Source: a virus
Length of the DNA: 26,317 nucleotides
Direction: 5' to 3' (one strand)
Virus record (IMG/VR): IMGVR_UViG_3300048833_000734
Coordinates: 1-26,317 of that record
The notes under the pieces were generated by a model that had not been told where the DNA came from, did not search any database, and saw only the letters and a list, made by a program, of their open reading frames with translations. This document shows, piece after piece, positions 6,604 through 14,042 of the stretch (the stretch's first letter is position 1; each line of letters begins with the position of its first letter). Position numbers and translations under genes: made by a program.

Positions 6604-7395
6604 TCATATCTTCACCGATTGACGTCGGGGTGCGTCCATCGCCACACGATCCTGGCTCTTGTAGGTTTCGAGCCGGATGTGGGCCTTCCACTTTCGCTTG
6701 AGGTGGCGCTTCTCGGTGGCGATGCGTTCCTCGCTGCGGAACAGGCTGTTGCCGCCGAGGTTCTTGTCGCGCTCCTGGACGAAGCAGAACCGCGCCTCGT
6801 TCCAGACGAGACGATTGTCCATGAGTTCTTGGAGCGTGGCGTCGATGTCGCACTTGCACTTGAGCAACTCGTCCCACTTCGGCACACCGCCTCTTTCATC
6901 GCGCACCACGCCGACCGCGCCACCGACCCAGTGGTTCACGCCGAACGGATCGTTGCGTTGCAAAAGCCGCGGGTCGCTCCGCTGGTGCCAGCCGAACAAT
7001 CGCGCCCCGGCCCCGCGCGCACACCACGCGGAGTTTTCGAGCATCGCCAGCGTTTCCTCGGACGAGAGGCGGCGGCAGCGAAGGCTCACCATGCAGACGC
7101 ACGCGGAAATGTCGTCGTCGAGCATGACGATGGCGTCGTCGGTAAAGTGCCGCAGCACCCAGTTCCGCACCGCGCTGATGCCGGCGATCTCGTCGGGGAT
7201 GGTTTGGATTTCCAGCCCGGTGTGACGGTAGTACTCAGCCTCGCTTGCGGGAACGAGCAGCGTCGCCGTCGGGAACAGCTTGTGGCTGGTGATCGAGTGG
7301 CTGCGGCTCCGGGACAGGATCACCAGTCGGAGCTTGAGCGGGCGGAGTTCCGGCCATGGCGGCGCGGCGGCAGAGTTCGAGGAGTCGTTTTCCAT
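6604..7395 (-). CDS. GT-A glycosyltransferase, GREB1/TAGT-like
   Basis: 263 residues from the ATG at 7395. The first strand of the Rossmann-like fold is KLRLVILSRSRS (21-32). TTLLVP-type and IPDEIAGISAVRNWV segments follow, then the acidic motif IVMLDDDIS (89-97), which would bind metal and the sugar nucleotide. Later conserved-looking stretches are FGVNHWVGGAVGVV (151-164), CDIDATLQELM (182-192) and FVQERDKNLGGNSLFR (205-220). This order resembles the glycosyltransferases associated with TET/JBP-type DNA base modification in phages and with base J. That subfamily call is from memory. The start lies 161 bases inside the upstream ParB-like frame. Acceptor and sugar are unknown; DNA is a candidate, and a protein or glycan acceptor is not excluded. 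Confidence 0.65.
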   Translation of the reverse strand: MENDSSNSAAAPPWPELRPLKLRLVILSRSRSHSITSHKLFPTATLLVPASEAEYYRHTGLEIQTIPDEIAGISAVRNWVLRHFTDDAIVMLDDDISACVCMVSLRCRRLSSEETLAMLENSAWCARGAGARLFGWHQRSDPRLLQRNDPFGVNHWVGGAVGVVRDERGGVPKWDELLKCKCDIDATLQELMDNRLVWNEARFCFVQERDKNLGGNSLFRSEERIATEKRHLKRKWKAHIRLETYKSQDRVAMDAPRRQSVKI

Positions 7396-8014
7396 GGAGC
7401 ACACGGCCGAGGCCGATTTTCTTGGTTCTGCGGGTGATCGAGTAGTCAACCTCGCGGACCCCCATGAGCTGGAGCGCCTGCATCCAGTCCCGCAGGTCAT
7501 GGAACATGAAGACGAGGTAATCGTGATGCTCGAACGCCTGGCACTCCATCCGCGGGATCGTTTCGAGTTCATCCTCGGGCGTGGCGTCCTCCTCCATCAA
7601 CTTGCGGATCTCGTCCTCCATGAAGCCGGTCAGCTCGATATCGAAGGACGGATCGGCGTCACCGATGGATTTGAGCACACGCCGCAGGTCGTCTTCATCG
7701 AGTTCGGCCAGTTCAGAGAGCCGGTTGTCGGCCAGCAGGTCGGCGAGTTCCTCCGCTTCGCTTGCATAGTCCTGCTCGTCCACCGGGATCGTCTCGCAGC
7801 CGATGAGGAGCGCCGCCTCCAACCGGCCATGTCCGCGGACGATCAAGCCCGAGCGTTTCGACACGGTGACCGGGTTGCGCCAACCCTGCTCCTGGATGAT
7901 CGACGCGAGAAGCTGGATCTGGTGGGCGCTGTGGCGGTTCGGGTTGACCGGGTTGGGTTTCAGCGTGTTCGGATCAACGAGGCGGGTGTGGGCGCAATGC
8001 ACGGGGATGCTCAT
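7235..8014 (-). CDS. ParB-like (ParB/Srx fold) phage protein
   Basis: 259 residues from the ATG at 8014. Residues 17-80 carry the ParB-type core: NPVNPNRHSAHQI (21-33), GWRNPVTVSKRSGLIVRGHG (44-63) and the box GHGRLEAALLIG (61-72). An acidic helical region (85-150) follows, then a second conserved-looking unit, FEHHDYLVFMFHDLRDWMQA (161-180) to KKIGLGRVLHGKRLLEL (198-214). The last 40 residues are Pro/Arg-rich, look non-conserved and overlap the glycosyltransferase gene. Family members include nucleases, CTPases and DNA-modification partners; no residue here decides among them. It is first in the leftward block and divergent from the terminase genes, with GTTGAC 15 bases before its ATG on its own strand. 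Confidence 0.75.
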   Translation of the reverse strand: MSIPVHCAHTRLVDPNTLKPNPVNPNRHSAHQIQLLASIIQEQGWRNPVTVSKRSGLIVRGHGRLEAALLIGCETIPVDEQDYASEAEELADLLADNRLSELAELDEDDLRRVLKSIGDADPSFDIELTGFMEDEIRKLMEEDATPEDELETIPRMECQAFEHHDYLVFMFHDLRDWMQALQLMGVREVDYSITRRTKKIGLGRVLHGKRLLELCRRAAMAGTPPAQAPTGDPVPEPQPLDHQPQAVPDGDAARSRKRG

Positions 8015-8029
8015 GTCCCCTGCCCCACC

Positions 8030-8048
8030 GTCAACCACAGTGGTTGAC
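8030..8048. promoter_or_regulatory. perfect 19-bp palindrome between divergent operons
   Basis: GTCAACCAC-A-GTGGTTGAC lies in the 51-bp gap between the ParB-like gene (minus) and the small terminase gene (plus). Each arm places GTTGAC in front of one gene: 17 bases before the ATG at 8066 and 15 bases before the ATG at 8014. It could be an operator for both operons, or two back-to-back copies of the start-associated GTTGAC element. No clear -35/-10 pair is visible around it. Confidence 0.7.
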
Positions 8049-8065
8049 TCGTCCCCAACCTGCGG

Positions 8066-8671
8066 ATGGACCCTGTTTCCCCTGACGTTGCCAAGAAGCT
8101 GCTCTCGCGCGACTTCGCCAACCTGATCGCCCGCGTGCAAAAGGGCGGCAAGCTGACCCGTGCCGAGCGGGCCATGCTGCAAACGATGGCCACCGGCACC
8201 GGAGCGGCCCCAGCCAGCGCAGCCTCCTACGTGGAACTCGCCGTGATCCTCGGCATCACCCGTCAGACGCTCAACACCTGGAAGAAGCGCAAGGACGCCC
8301 CGAAGCCCGCCGCCAACGGCCTGCACGACGTAGCCGCCTGGCGGGAATTCATGCGGCGCAACGACCTCAAGGGCGGCGAACCGGCGACACAGGAATCCGC
8401 CGACATCGAATCCTCGCTCAAGGCGCGCAAGCTGCTCGCAGAGGTCGAGGAACGGGAATTGCGGCTCGGCATCAAGCGCGGCGACTACGTGGCCGTCGAG
8501 GAAGTGCGCCAGGCATGGACCGAGTTCGTTGCGCAGGCAACTTCCATGCTCCGCAAGAAATTCGAACAGGAACTCCCGCCGATTCTCTCGGGCCTCGACG
8601 CCACCGGCATTCAGGAGGAAGCGCGGCGGGCCATCGACGAAGTGTTGACGATCCTCCACCAGGGCGAATGA
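8066..8671 (+). CDS. terminase small subunit, Nu1-like
   Basis: 201 residues. A helix-turn-helix at about 55-77 (VELAVILGITRQTLNTWKKR) fits the DNA-recognition domain of Nu1-type small terminases, which bind the packaging site and recruit the large subunit. A long helical, charged middle (LKARKLLAEVEERELRLGIK) is the usual oligomerisation region, and the C-terminus would contact the large subunit. The gene overlaps the large subunit by ATGA (8668-8671), as in lambda-type packaging pairs. GTTGAC lies 17 bases before the start and no good Shine-Dalgarno sequence is seen. Confidence 0.85.
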   Translation: MDPVSPDVAKKLLSRDFANLIARVQKGGKLTRAERAMLQTMATGTGAAPASAASYVELAVILGITRQTLNTWKKRKDAPKPAANGLHDVAAWREFMRRNDLKGGEPATQESADIESSLKARKLLAEVEERELRLGIKRGDYVAVEEVRQAWTEFVAQATSMLRKKFEQELPPILSGLDATGIQEEARRAIDEVLTILHQGE

Positions 8672-10485
8672 AGACCGTTGAATCAGCCCGCGACAAACTC
8701 ACCCGGATCTGGCGCGATGCCTGGCGACCGCCAGACCGCCGTCCCCCGTGGGCGTGGTGCGAGGACCACATTACCTCGATTCCCTACTCGCCAATCCCCG
8801 GGCGCTTCAGATCGGACAACTCGCCGTGGATGCGCGAACCGATGGAGGCGCTGGTCGATCCACGAATCCGCATTGTCTCGATCATCGCGGCGATCCAGAG
8901 CGGCAAGACCAGCGTCGGTGAACTCGGCCTCGCCCACATCATCGCCAACCATCCCGGCCCAACCCTCTGGCTCGACCAGACCGACGACGACGCGAAGGAC
9001 CAGAGCGAGAGCCGGCTCCAGAAGCTCTTCGACGAATGCCCGCCGGTCCGCTCCCTCTATCCGGCCAACCGCCACAAGAAGCGCGTCGCGACCGTGCATT
9101 TTGCCAACGGCATGACGCTGTGGGTGCTCGGTGCGCACAACAAGACCAACCTTCAGCGGCGATCCATCCGTTGGCTCATTTGTGATGAAACATGGCGGTA
9201 TCCCCAAGGTCACATGGCCGAAGCCGAAGCCCGTGTTACCGCATTCGGCTGGTTGGGCAAATGCCTGTTCATGTCCCAAGGCGGCGAGGAGGACGACGAC
9301 ACACACCGCAAACATGAAACCACCGACATGCGGGTGTGGACCTTTGCCTGCCCGCACTGCCACCACCGCCAACCATTCAAGTGGGAGCAGGTCGAGTGGA
9401 GCAAGGACGCCCGCGACGAAACCGGCGAGTGGGATTTCCAGCGGGTGCGCGACACCACCACGATGACCTGCGCGTCGTGCAACCAAATCTTCGAGGACAG
9501 CGACCGCACGCGCCGCGAACTCAACGCCACCGGCCGCTACGTGGTGACCAACCCGAACGCGCCGAAGGAAAACGCCGGATTCCACTGGAACGCCCTCTGC
9601 GCCATGAGTTGGGGACGACTGGCGGAACTCTACCTCCGCGCCAAGGCTGCCGCCCGCAAAGGCGATGTGAGTTTGATCCAGCAGTTCTATCAAAAGCGTC
9701 TGGCCCTGGCATGGCGCGAATACCTGGAGGACTACAAACTCGACATCGTCCCGGGCGGCTACCTCAAGGGCGAAACCTGGGACGGCGAGGCGGGCGTGGA
9801 CGCTCAAGGGCGGATCGTTCCCGCGGGTGAGCCATCCGTCTGTCCGCTGCGCATCCTCACCGTGGACTGCCAGATGGACCACCTGTTCCTCGTCGTCCGC
9901 GCATGGGCCGAGGACGGATCAAGCCGCCTGATCTGGAACGAGCGCGTGCTGACGTTCTCCGACGTACAATCCGTGCAGGAGCGCTTCGGCATTCACCCGA
10001 ACCTCGTCTTCATCGATGCCGGCCACGCCACCTATGACGTGTATCGCGAGTGTGCGGCCCACGGATGGACGGCCCTCATGGGCGACAAGCGCGCCACGTT
10101 CACCCACAAGGTGAAGGGTCGGAAATCGGTGGAGCGGTTCTATTCGCCACGTCGCAAGGTGGTGCTCGGCCGCGGGCAATCGTGTTCCGTGTTCTATTGG
10201 TCCAACCTCAACATCAAGGACACGCTGGCCCGCCTGCGCCGCAATCAGGACCCGGAAAACGGCCCGGTGTGGGAGGTGCCCGACGACATCGACGAGGACT
10301 ACCTCGCCCAGATGGAAAGCGAGCACCGGATTCGCAAGAACGGCAAGTGGATCTACGAGCGCATCGGATCGCGCCCAAATCACTACTACGACTGCGAGGC
10401 GGAACAGGTGGTGGCCGCCACCATGCTCAAGATCGTGGGTCGGGAGGCATCCGCCCCGGTTGACACCCCGGACGGGGAGCCATGA
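8668..10485 (+). CDS. terminase large subunit, lambda gpA family
   Basis: 605 residues, close to lambda gpA length. The ATPase half has Walker A AAIQSGKTS (74-82), Walker B WLICDET (169-175) and the coupling motif SQGG (203-206). An inserted zinc-ribbon pair is visible as CPHC (228-231) and CASC (268-271), characteristic of the GpA group. The nuclease half begins near LRILTVDCQMD (395-404), with a further acidic site at NLVFIDAG (445-452). The enzyme packages DNA into the prohead and cuts concatemers. The ATG at 8668 is coupled to the small subunit; the reading frame is open further upstream but out of family context. It ends overlapping the small lipoprotein gene. Confidence 0.93.
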   Translation: MKTVESARDKLTRIWRDAWRPPDRRPPWAWCEDHITSIPYSPIPGRFRSDNSPWMREPMEALVDPRIRIVSIIAAIQSGKTSVGELGLAHIIANHPGPTLWLDQTDDDAKDQSESRLQKLFDECPPVRSLYPANRHKKRVATVHFANGMTLWVLGAHNKTNLQRRSIRWLICDETWRYPQGHMAEAEARVTAFGWLGKCLFMSQGGEEDDDTHRKHETTDMRVWTFACPHCHHRQPFKWEQVEWSKDARDETGEWDFQRVRDTTTMTCASCNQIFEDSDRTRRELNATGRYVVTNPNAPKENAGFHWNALCAMSWGRLAELYLRAKAAARKGDVSLIQQFYQKRLALAWREYLEDYKLDIVPGGYLKGETWDGEAGVDAQGRIVPAGEPSVCPLRILTVDCQMDHLFLVVRAWAEDGSSRLIWNERVLTFSDVQSVQERFGIHPNLVFIDAGHATYDVYRECAAHGWTALMGDKRATFTHKVKGRKSVERFYSPRRKVVLGRGQSCSVFYWSNLNIKDTLARLRRNQDPENGPVWEVPDDIDEDYLAQMESEHRIRKNGKWIYERIGSRPNHYYDCEAEQVVAATMLKIVGREASAPVDTPDGEP

Positions 10486-10637
10486 GAACCCGTTATTTCC
10501 TCGCCGCCCTGTCGCTGCTGCTGCCGTCCTGCATCACCCCGCCGATCACCGGTCGCCTTTCCACCACCGACGGCAAGATCAAGGTCTATCCGGACGGTCG
10601 CTTTGAACTCGTCGTCGAACCCCGCAGCGCCAAGTAA
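10482..10637 (+). CDS. small phage lipoprotein, possible Rz1-like spanin part
   Basis: A 51-residue frame whose ATG overlaps the terminase stop (ATGA). GTTGAC lies 17 bases upstream, at 10459-10464. MRTRYFLAALSLLLPSC is a clean type II signal with lipobox LPSC and Cys17 as the lipidation site. The mature part is only 34 residues and includes ITPPITGR and a basic end. Small size, lipid anchor and position right before a peptidoglycan peptidase suggest an outer-membrane spanin (Rz1-like). No inner-membrane Rz partner is visible, so this is tentative. Confidence 0.65.
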   Translation: MRTRYFLAALSLLLPSCITPPITGRLSTTDGKIKVYPDGRFELVVEPRSAK

Positions 10638-10640
10638 GCC

Positions 10641-11081
10641 ATGCCAGCGGAAACATTCAGCGACTGGTTCGATTCCCAGAAATTCCGCCACTTCGGCGCG
10701 GGCGAGTTCGAATCCTACTTCAAGCGCGAGCGCAACGGCGTGAAGAACAGCCCGCCGCCGCGCAAGCTGTGGAAGAACATCTTGCCCACACTCCGCATCG
10801 TGGATGATCTCCGCGAATCGTTCGGCAAACCCTGCCGCATCCTGAGTTCCTACCGTGCGCCCGATTACAACCGTGCCGTGGGCGGTGCCCCGCTCAGCCA
10901 GCACAAGGAGTTCACCGCGCTGGACATCACCATCGACGGCATCAGTCCGCAGCGCGTCTATGACCGGCTGATCGAATGGCGCAAGGCGGGCAAGTTCACC
11001 GGCGGCCTTGGCCTCTATCCGTCGTCGGGCTTCGTTCACATCGATACGCGGGGCCGCAACGCCACCTGGAAAGGCAACTGA
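10641..11081 (+). CDS. M15-family peptidase, probable endolysin
   Basis: 146 residues with the peptidase M15A/M15_3 layout: RILSSYRAPDYNRAVGGAP (66-84), then SQHKEFTALD (86-95), giving zinc ligands His88 and Asp95, and GFVHIDTRG (130-138), giving the last zinc ligand His133. The family cleaves D-Ala-containing peptide bonds in peptidoglycan. There is no signal peptide, as expected for a holin-dependent endolysin. It lies three bases after the small lipoprotein and before the gpW-position gene. That placement is unusual, because lysis genes normally follow the tail genes. A virion-associated wall-degrading role is an alternative. Confidence 0.82.
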   Translation: MPAETFSDWFDSQKFRHFGAGEFESYFKRERNGVKNSPPPRKLWKNILPTLRIVDDLRESFGKPCRILSSYRAPDYNRAVGGAPLSQHKEFTALDITIDGISPQRVYDRLIEWRKAGKFTGGLGLYPSSGFVHIDTRGRNATWKGN

Positions 11082-11084
11082 TTC

Positions 11085-11345
11085 ATGGCCCGCGGACTCT
11101 TCATCACCGGCTTCACGATTTCCGAGGTGCTGGCCATCCAGCAGCGGGCGAAGGAACTGCTGCTCGAAGGCAAGACGATCATGAACTGGAACGACGCGGA
11201 CACCTCCGCCGCCAAGCAGTTCGTCATGCCGGTCGATCAGGTGCTCGACGAATGCGGCCACGCGCTGCGGGTGCTTGATCCCGCCACCTATGGCCGCCCG
11301 CGCAACGTGGTCGTCTCTCAAATTTCCGGATACCTGCCCAAGTGA
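11085..11345 (+). CDS. small head protein in the gpW position
   Basis: 86 residues. The first half is helical (TISEVLAIQQRAKELLLEGK, residues 11-30), the second half contains VDQVLDECGHALRVLDP. Its size and its place immediately before the portal correspond to lambda gpW, the head-completion/connector protein. Sequence similarity to gpW itself is not obvious, so the role rests on position. Its stop overlaps the GTG start of the portal gene. Confidence 0.6.
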   Translation: MARGLFITGFTISEVLAIQQRAKELLLEGKTIMNWNDADTSAAKQFVMPVDQVLDECGHALRVLDPATYGRPRNVVVSQISGYLPK

Positions 11346-12802
11346 ACCGCCTACAGTCCATCGCCCGCCTGCTGCTGCCCCCCGTGCTTGTTCCCAAAGC
11401 ATGGGGTTCGCAGTTTGAGGCTGCCAACTGGTCCCCACGCCGTGGATCTGTGCCGGGGGCATCGCCGACCGATTCCCGCAACGAGCTCACTCCTTCGGTG
11501 CGCACCGAACTGGTGAGGAAATCCCGCTACCTCCACAAGAACTCGGGCTTCGTCCGCGAGTTGGTGGCCAACATGGCGATCTATTCGACAGGCGACGGCA
11601 TCCGCGTCCAGGCGCAATCGCCCGATCCCGAATGGAACCGTGCCGCCGAAGCCTACTTCTCGCTGTGGTCGGCCCGCTGCGAAGTGACGCGGCGGTTCTC
11701 ATTTGAGGAATGCCAGGCGCTCGTCTGCCGCGGCATGGACATCGACGGCGAATACTTCATCCACAAGACCCGCGACCGCGACGGCGAACCACGCATCCAG
11801 ATGCTAGAAAGCCACCGCATCGGCGATGATTTCGGATCGAAGGACACCATCGACGGCATTGGCCTCGACGCCTGGGGTGCGCCTGTCTTCTACCGTGTCC
11901 TGGAAGACGGCAACCAGAAGCGCGACCTGTCGGCCGAATCCGTGCTCCACATCCACGAACCGGAATGGTCGGGAGGTGTGCGCAACCATCCGACGATCCA
12001 GCATTCGATCAACCACATCCTCGACGAGATCGAACTGCTTGCCCTGGAGAAACACGCGGTCAAGGACAATGCCGACGTGTCCCGCGTCTTGAAAACGGCC
12101 CGCGGTGAGTTGGACGACAACGGCGACTTCGTGGTGGGCGGCAATGCCGGCGCGGGTGAACAAAGCGATCCGGTGTCACTCCAGAAGATCGTCGGCGGCA
12201 AGCTGGTGGCACTCAAACCAGACGAATCGCTCGATAGTTTCCAATCGAACCGCCCATCGCCAACATTCACCGGCTTCCTCGAACACCTGCGGCGTGACTC
12301 CGCGCTTGGAATGATCCCATTCGAGTTCGCAGCGGATTCGAGCAAGGTGGGCGGTGCGGGCGTGCGGCTCATCGTCGCCAAGGCCGACCGTCGCTTCTCG
12401 TTCCGCCAGATGATCCTTGAACGCCGCCTGATCCGGCCGGTGTGGACCTACGTGATCGGCGATGCCATCAGCCGCGGCCTGCTACCCGCCGTGGAAGGCT
12501 GGTGGAAAATCTGCACGGTGCCACCGAAGCGCGTGACCGTGGACGCCGGACGCGAAGCCCAGCAGAACCGCGCCGACGTGGAGATGGGACTCAAGACCCT
12601 ATCAGACCACTTCCAGGAACTCGGTGCCGACTTCGGCGAGGAAATCGAACGCCGTGCCAGTGATGCGAAGCTCATTCTCGAAACCGCGGAGAAGCACGGT
12701 GTGCCGATCGAGATGCTGTGGAAGCCTTCCGGCTCCGCGTTGACACCACCGACCGGGCGTGAACCCGGTTCTTCAACATCGCGAGTGGCTGATTCAGCCT
12801 GA
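11342..12802 (+). CDS. portal protein, lambda gpB family
   Basis: 486 residues from the GTG at 11342. Portal-type features run in order: an N-terminal region with LVRKSRYLHKNSGFVRELV (about 57-75), a block reading EAYFSLWSARCEVTRRFSFE with CRGMDIDGEYFI, the stretch IQMLESHRIGDDFG, and the C-terminal region with RLIRPVWTYVI and a helical, disordered tail. Twelve copies of such a protein form the DNA entry ring and bind the terminase. The C-terminus overlaps the protease gene by 44 bases, as lambda B and C do closely. The low-complexity end (PPTGREPGSSTSRV) lies in that overlap. Confidence 0.9.
   Translation: MNRLQSIARLLLPPVLVPKAWGSQFEAANWSPRRGSVPGASPTDSRNELTPSVRTELVRKSRYLHKNSGFVRELVANMAIYSTGDGIRVQAQSPDPEWNRAAEAYFSLWSARCEVTRRFSFEECQALVCRGMDIDGEYFIHKTRDRDGEPRIQMLESHRIGDDFGSKDTIDGIGLDAWGAPVFYRVLEDGNQKRDLSAESVLHIHEPEWSGGVRNHPTIQHSINHILDEIELLALEKHAVKDNADVSRVLKTARGELDDNGDFVVGGNAGAGEQSDPVSLQKIVGGKLVALKPDESLDSFQSNRPSPTFTGFLEHLRRDSALGMIPFEFAADSSKVGGAGVRLIVAKADRRFSFRQMILERRLIRPVWTYVIGDAISRGLLPAVEGWWKICTVPPKRVTVDAGREAQQNRADVEMGLKTLSDHFQELGADFGEEIERRASDAKLILETAEKHGVPIEMLWKPSGSALTPPTGREPGSSTSRVADSA
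12739..12744 (+). promoter_or_regulatory. GTTGAC element before the S49 protease start
   Basis: GTTGAC ends 14 bases before the GTG at 12759 and supports this unusual start over the next in-frame ATG (codon 20). It lies inside the portal coding region, so it is not simply part of an intergenic spacer. Confidence 0.5.
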
Positions 12803-14033
12803 TGCCCTGCAATCCATGGCCGCCTCCCTGCGGTCGCTGGTGGACAAGGGCGGTTTCATGCCCCGGCAGGCATCGGAGAGTTCCCTGCTCTCCGTCGAGG
12901 ACGGCATCGGCGTGGTGGCCATCGAAGGCCCGATCCTCCGCAAGCCCGACCTCTTCGCCCGAGTGTTCTTCGGGGCCACTTCATCGGAAGACATCACCGC
13001 GGCCATGCGCGAAGCGGGCGAACGTGACGACATCAAGGCCGTCTTTCTCGACATCGACTCGCCCGGCGGCACGGTGGCCGGCACCCCGGAACTCGCCGCG
13101 GCCGTGGCATCGCTCAACGCGAAGAAGCCGGTCTATGCGTTCTCTTCCGGCCTCATGTGCTCCGCCGCCTACTGGGTGGCCAGCCAGGCCCGCGCGATCT
13201 ACGCGACGCCATCCGCACAGGTCGGCTCCATCGGCGTCGTGCAGGCGGTGATCGACAACAGCGCGGCCCTCGACCGTGCGGGGCTCAAGGTGGAGGTGTT
13301 TTCCGTCGGCAAATACAAGGCGATGGGCGCTCCTGGCACGCCGCTAACCGACGACCAGCGCGAGTTGATTTCCTCAAACCTCGCCGAGATCGCCCGCGAC
13401 TTCCATGCGGCGGTGCTGGCGAAAGGCCGTGCGATCCCCGCCGAAGCGATGGAAGGCCAGACGTTCAGCGGCAAGCAGGCCCAGCGCCACAACCTCGCCG
13501 GAATGGTCGCGGATCGTGCCGAAGCCATGCGCCGCCTGCGCGTCTATCACGCCGCATCGGTTGACACGGGATCACGGGCAATGGACACCACCATCGAAGA
13601 CCAACTCGCCCAGGCCCGCGCCGATCTCGCCAACCTCCAGCGGGACCATCAGGCCCAAACCGAACTTCTGACAGAGGAATCGGCCACTGTCACCTCGTTG
13701 CGCAGCGAAGTGCAACTGCTCACCGCGGAAATCGAAACTCTCAAGTCCGAGCGCGACACCGCCTCCGCCGAAGTCGCCACGCTGCGCAAGCAGGTCACTG
13801 AACTTCAGGCGTCGCAGACCGACTTCGACAAGCGCCTGCAACTTGAAGTCGCCCGGGTCGTCGCCTCCACCGGCACCACAATGCCTGCCCGCGTCACCCC
13901 CGCAGGCGACCACGTTCAAGCCGCCGACCTCCACGCGCAGTTCGCCGCCATCACTGACCCGGCCGAGCAGACCGCCTTCTGGCGGAAACTCACCCCTCAG
14001 CAACAAGCCATGATTCTCAAACACCAAGCCTGA
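12759..14033 (+). CDS. S49-type prohead protease fused to scaffold (lambda C-like)
   Basis: 424 residues. Residues 45-265 form an S49/SppA-like serine protease: GVVAIEGPI (51-59), FLDIDSPGGTV (96-106), the nucleophile region GLMCSAAYW (131-139) with Ser135, AQVGSIGVV (153-161) and GKYKAMG (184-190) with Lys187 as the likely general base. From about 275 to 355 the sequence is a coiled coil with regular heptads of Leu, Ala and Glu, then a short C-terminal domain ending QQQAMILKHQA. The enzyme matures the prohead and the C-terminal part acts as scaffold, as in lambda C/Nu3. The next gene is the major capsid protein. Confidence 0.9.
   Translation: MNPVLQHREWLIQPDALQSMAASLRSLVDKGGFMPRQASESSLLSVEDGIGVVAIEGPILRKPDLFARVFFGATSSEDITAAMREAGERDDIKAVFLDIDSPGGTVAGTPELAAAVASLNAKKPVYAFSSGLMCSAAYWVASQARAIYATPSAQVGSIGVVQAVIDNSAALDRAGLKVEVFSVGKYKAMGAPGTPLTDDQRELISSNLAEIARDFHAAVLAKGRAIPAEAMEGQTFSGKQAQRHNLAGMVADRAEAMRRLRVYHAASVDTGSRAMDTTIEDQLAQARADLANLQRDHQAQTELLTEESATVTSLRSEVQLLTAEIETLKSERDTASAEVATLRKQVTELQASQTDFDKRLQLEVARVVASTGTTMPARVTPAGDHVQAADLHAQFAAITDPAEQTAFWRKLTPQQQAMILKHQA
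13560..13565 (+). promoter_or_regulatory. GTTGAC element before the nested scaffold start
   Basis: GTTGAC lies in the middle of the protease gene, 15 bases before an in-frame ATG at 13581. It is the same element found before other late-gene starts, and here it marks an internal start exactly where the scaffold coiled coil begins. Confidence 0.5.
13581..14033 (+). CDS. nested scaffold protein (lambda Nu3-like)
   Basis: A predicted 150-residue product starting at Met275 of the protease frame (MDTTIEDQLAQARAD) and sharing its stop. The product would be almost entirely the coiled-coil scaffold without the protease, the same arrangement as lambda Nu3 inside gene C. Support comes from the domain boundary coinciding with the ATG and from the GTTGAC element 15 bases before it. 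Production of the separate protein is inferred. Confidence 0.6.
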   Translation: MDTTIEDQLAQARADLANLQRDHQAQTELLTEESATVTSLRSEVQLLTAEIETLKSERDTASAEVATLRKQVTELQASQTDFDKRLQLEVARVVASTGTTMPARVTPAGDHVQAADLHAQFAAITDPAEQTAFWRKLTPQQQAMILKHQA

Positions 14034-14042
14034 TAGAACACC

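Noticed and set aside
7396-7572. Upstream extension of the glycosyltransferase frame
   Set aside because: The added residues are Ser/Arg/Thr-rich and lie opposite the conserved second unit of the ParB-like gene in its own frame, so they look like an out-of-frame reading.
8043-8066. TTGAC as the -35 of ordinary promoters for each late gene
   Set aside because: With 14-18 bases to the start codon a -10 box would fall on the start codon, so transcripts would miss it; no TATAAT-like box is seen at these places.
8515-8667. Upstream extension of the large terminase frame
   Set aside because: This part overlaps the conserved end of the small terminase in another frame and has no terminase similarity; the ATGA overlap at 8668 is the better start.
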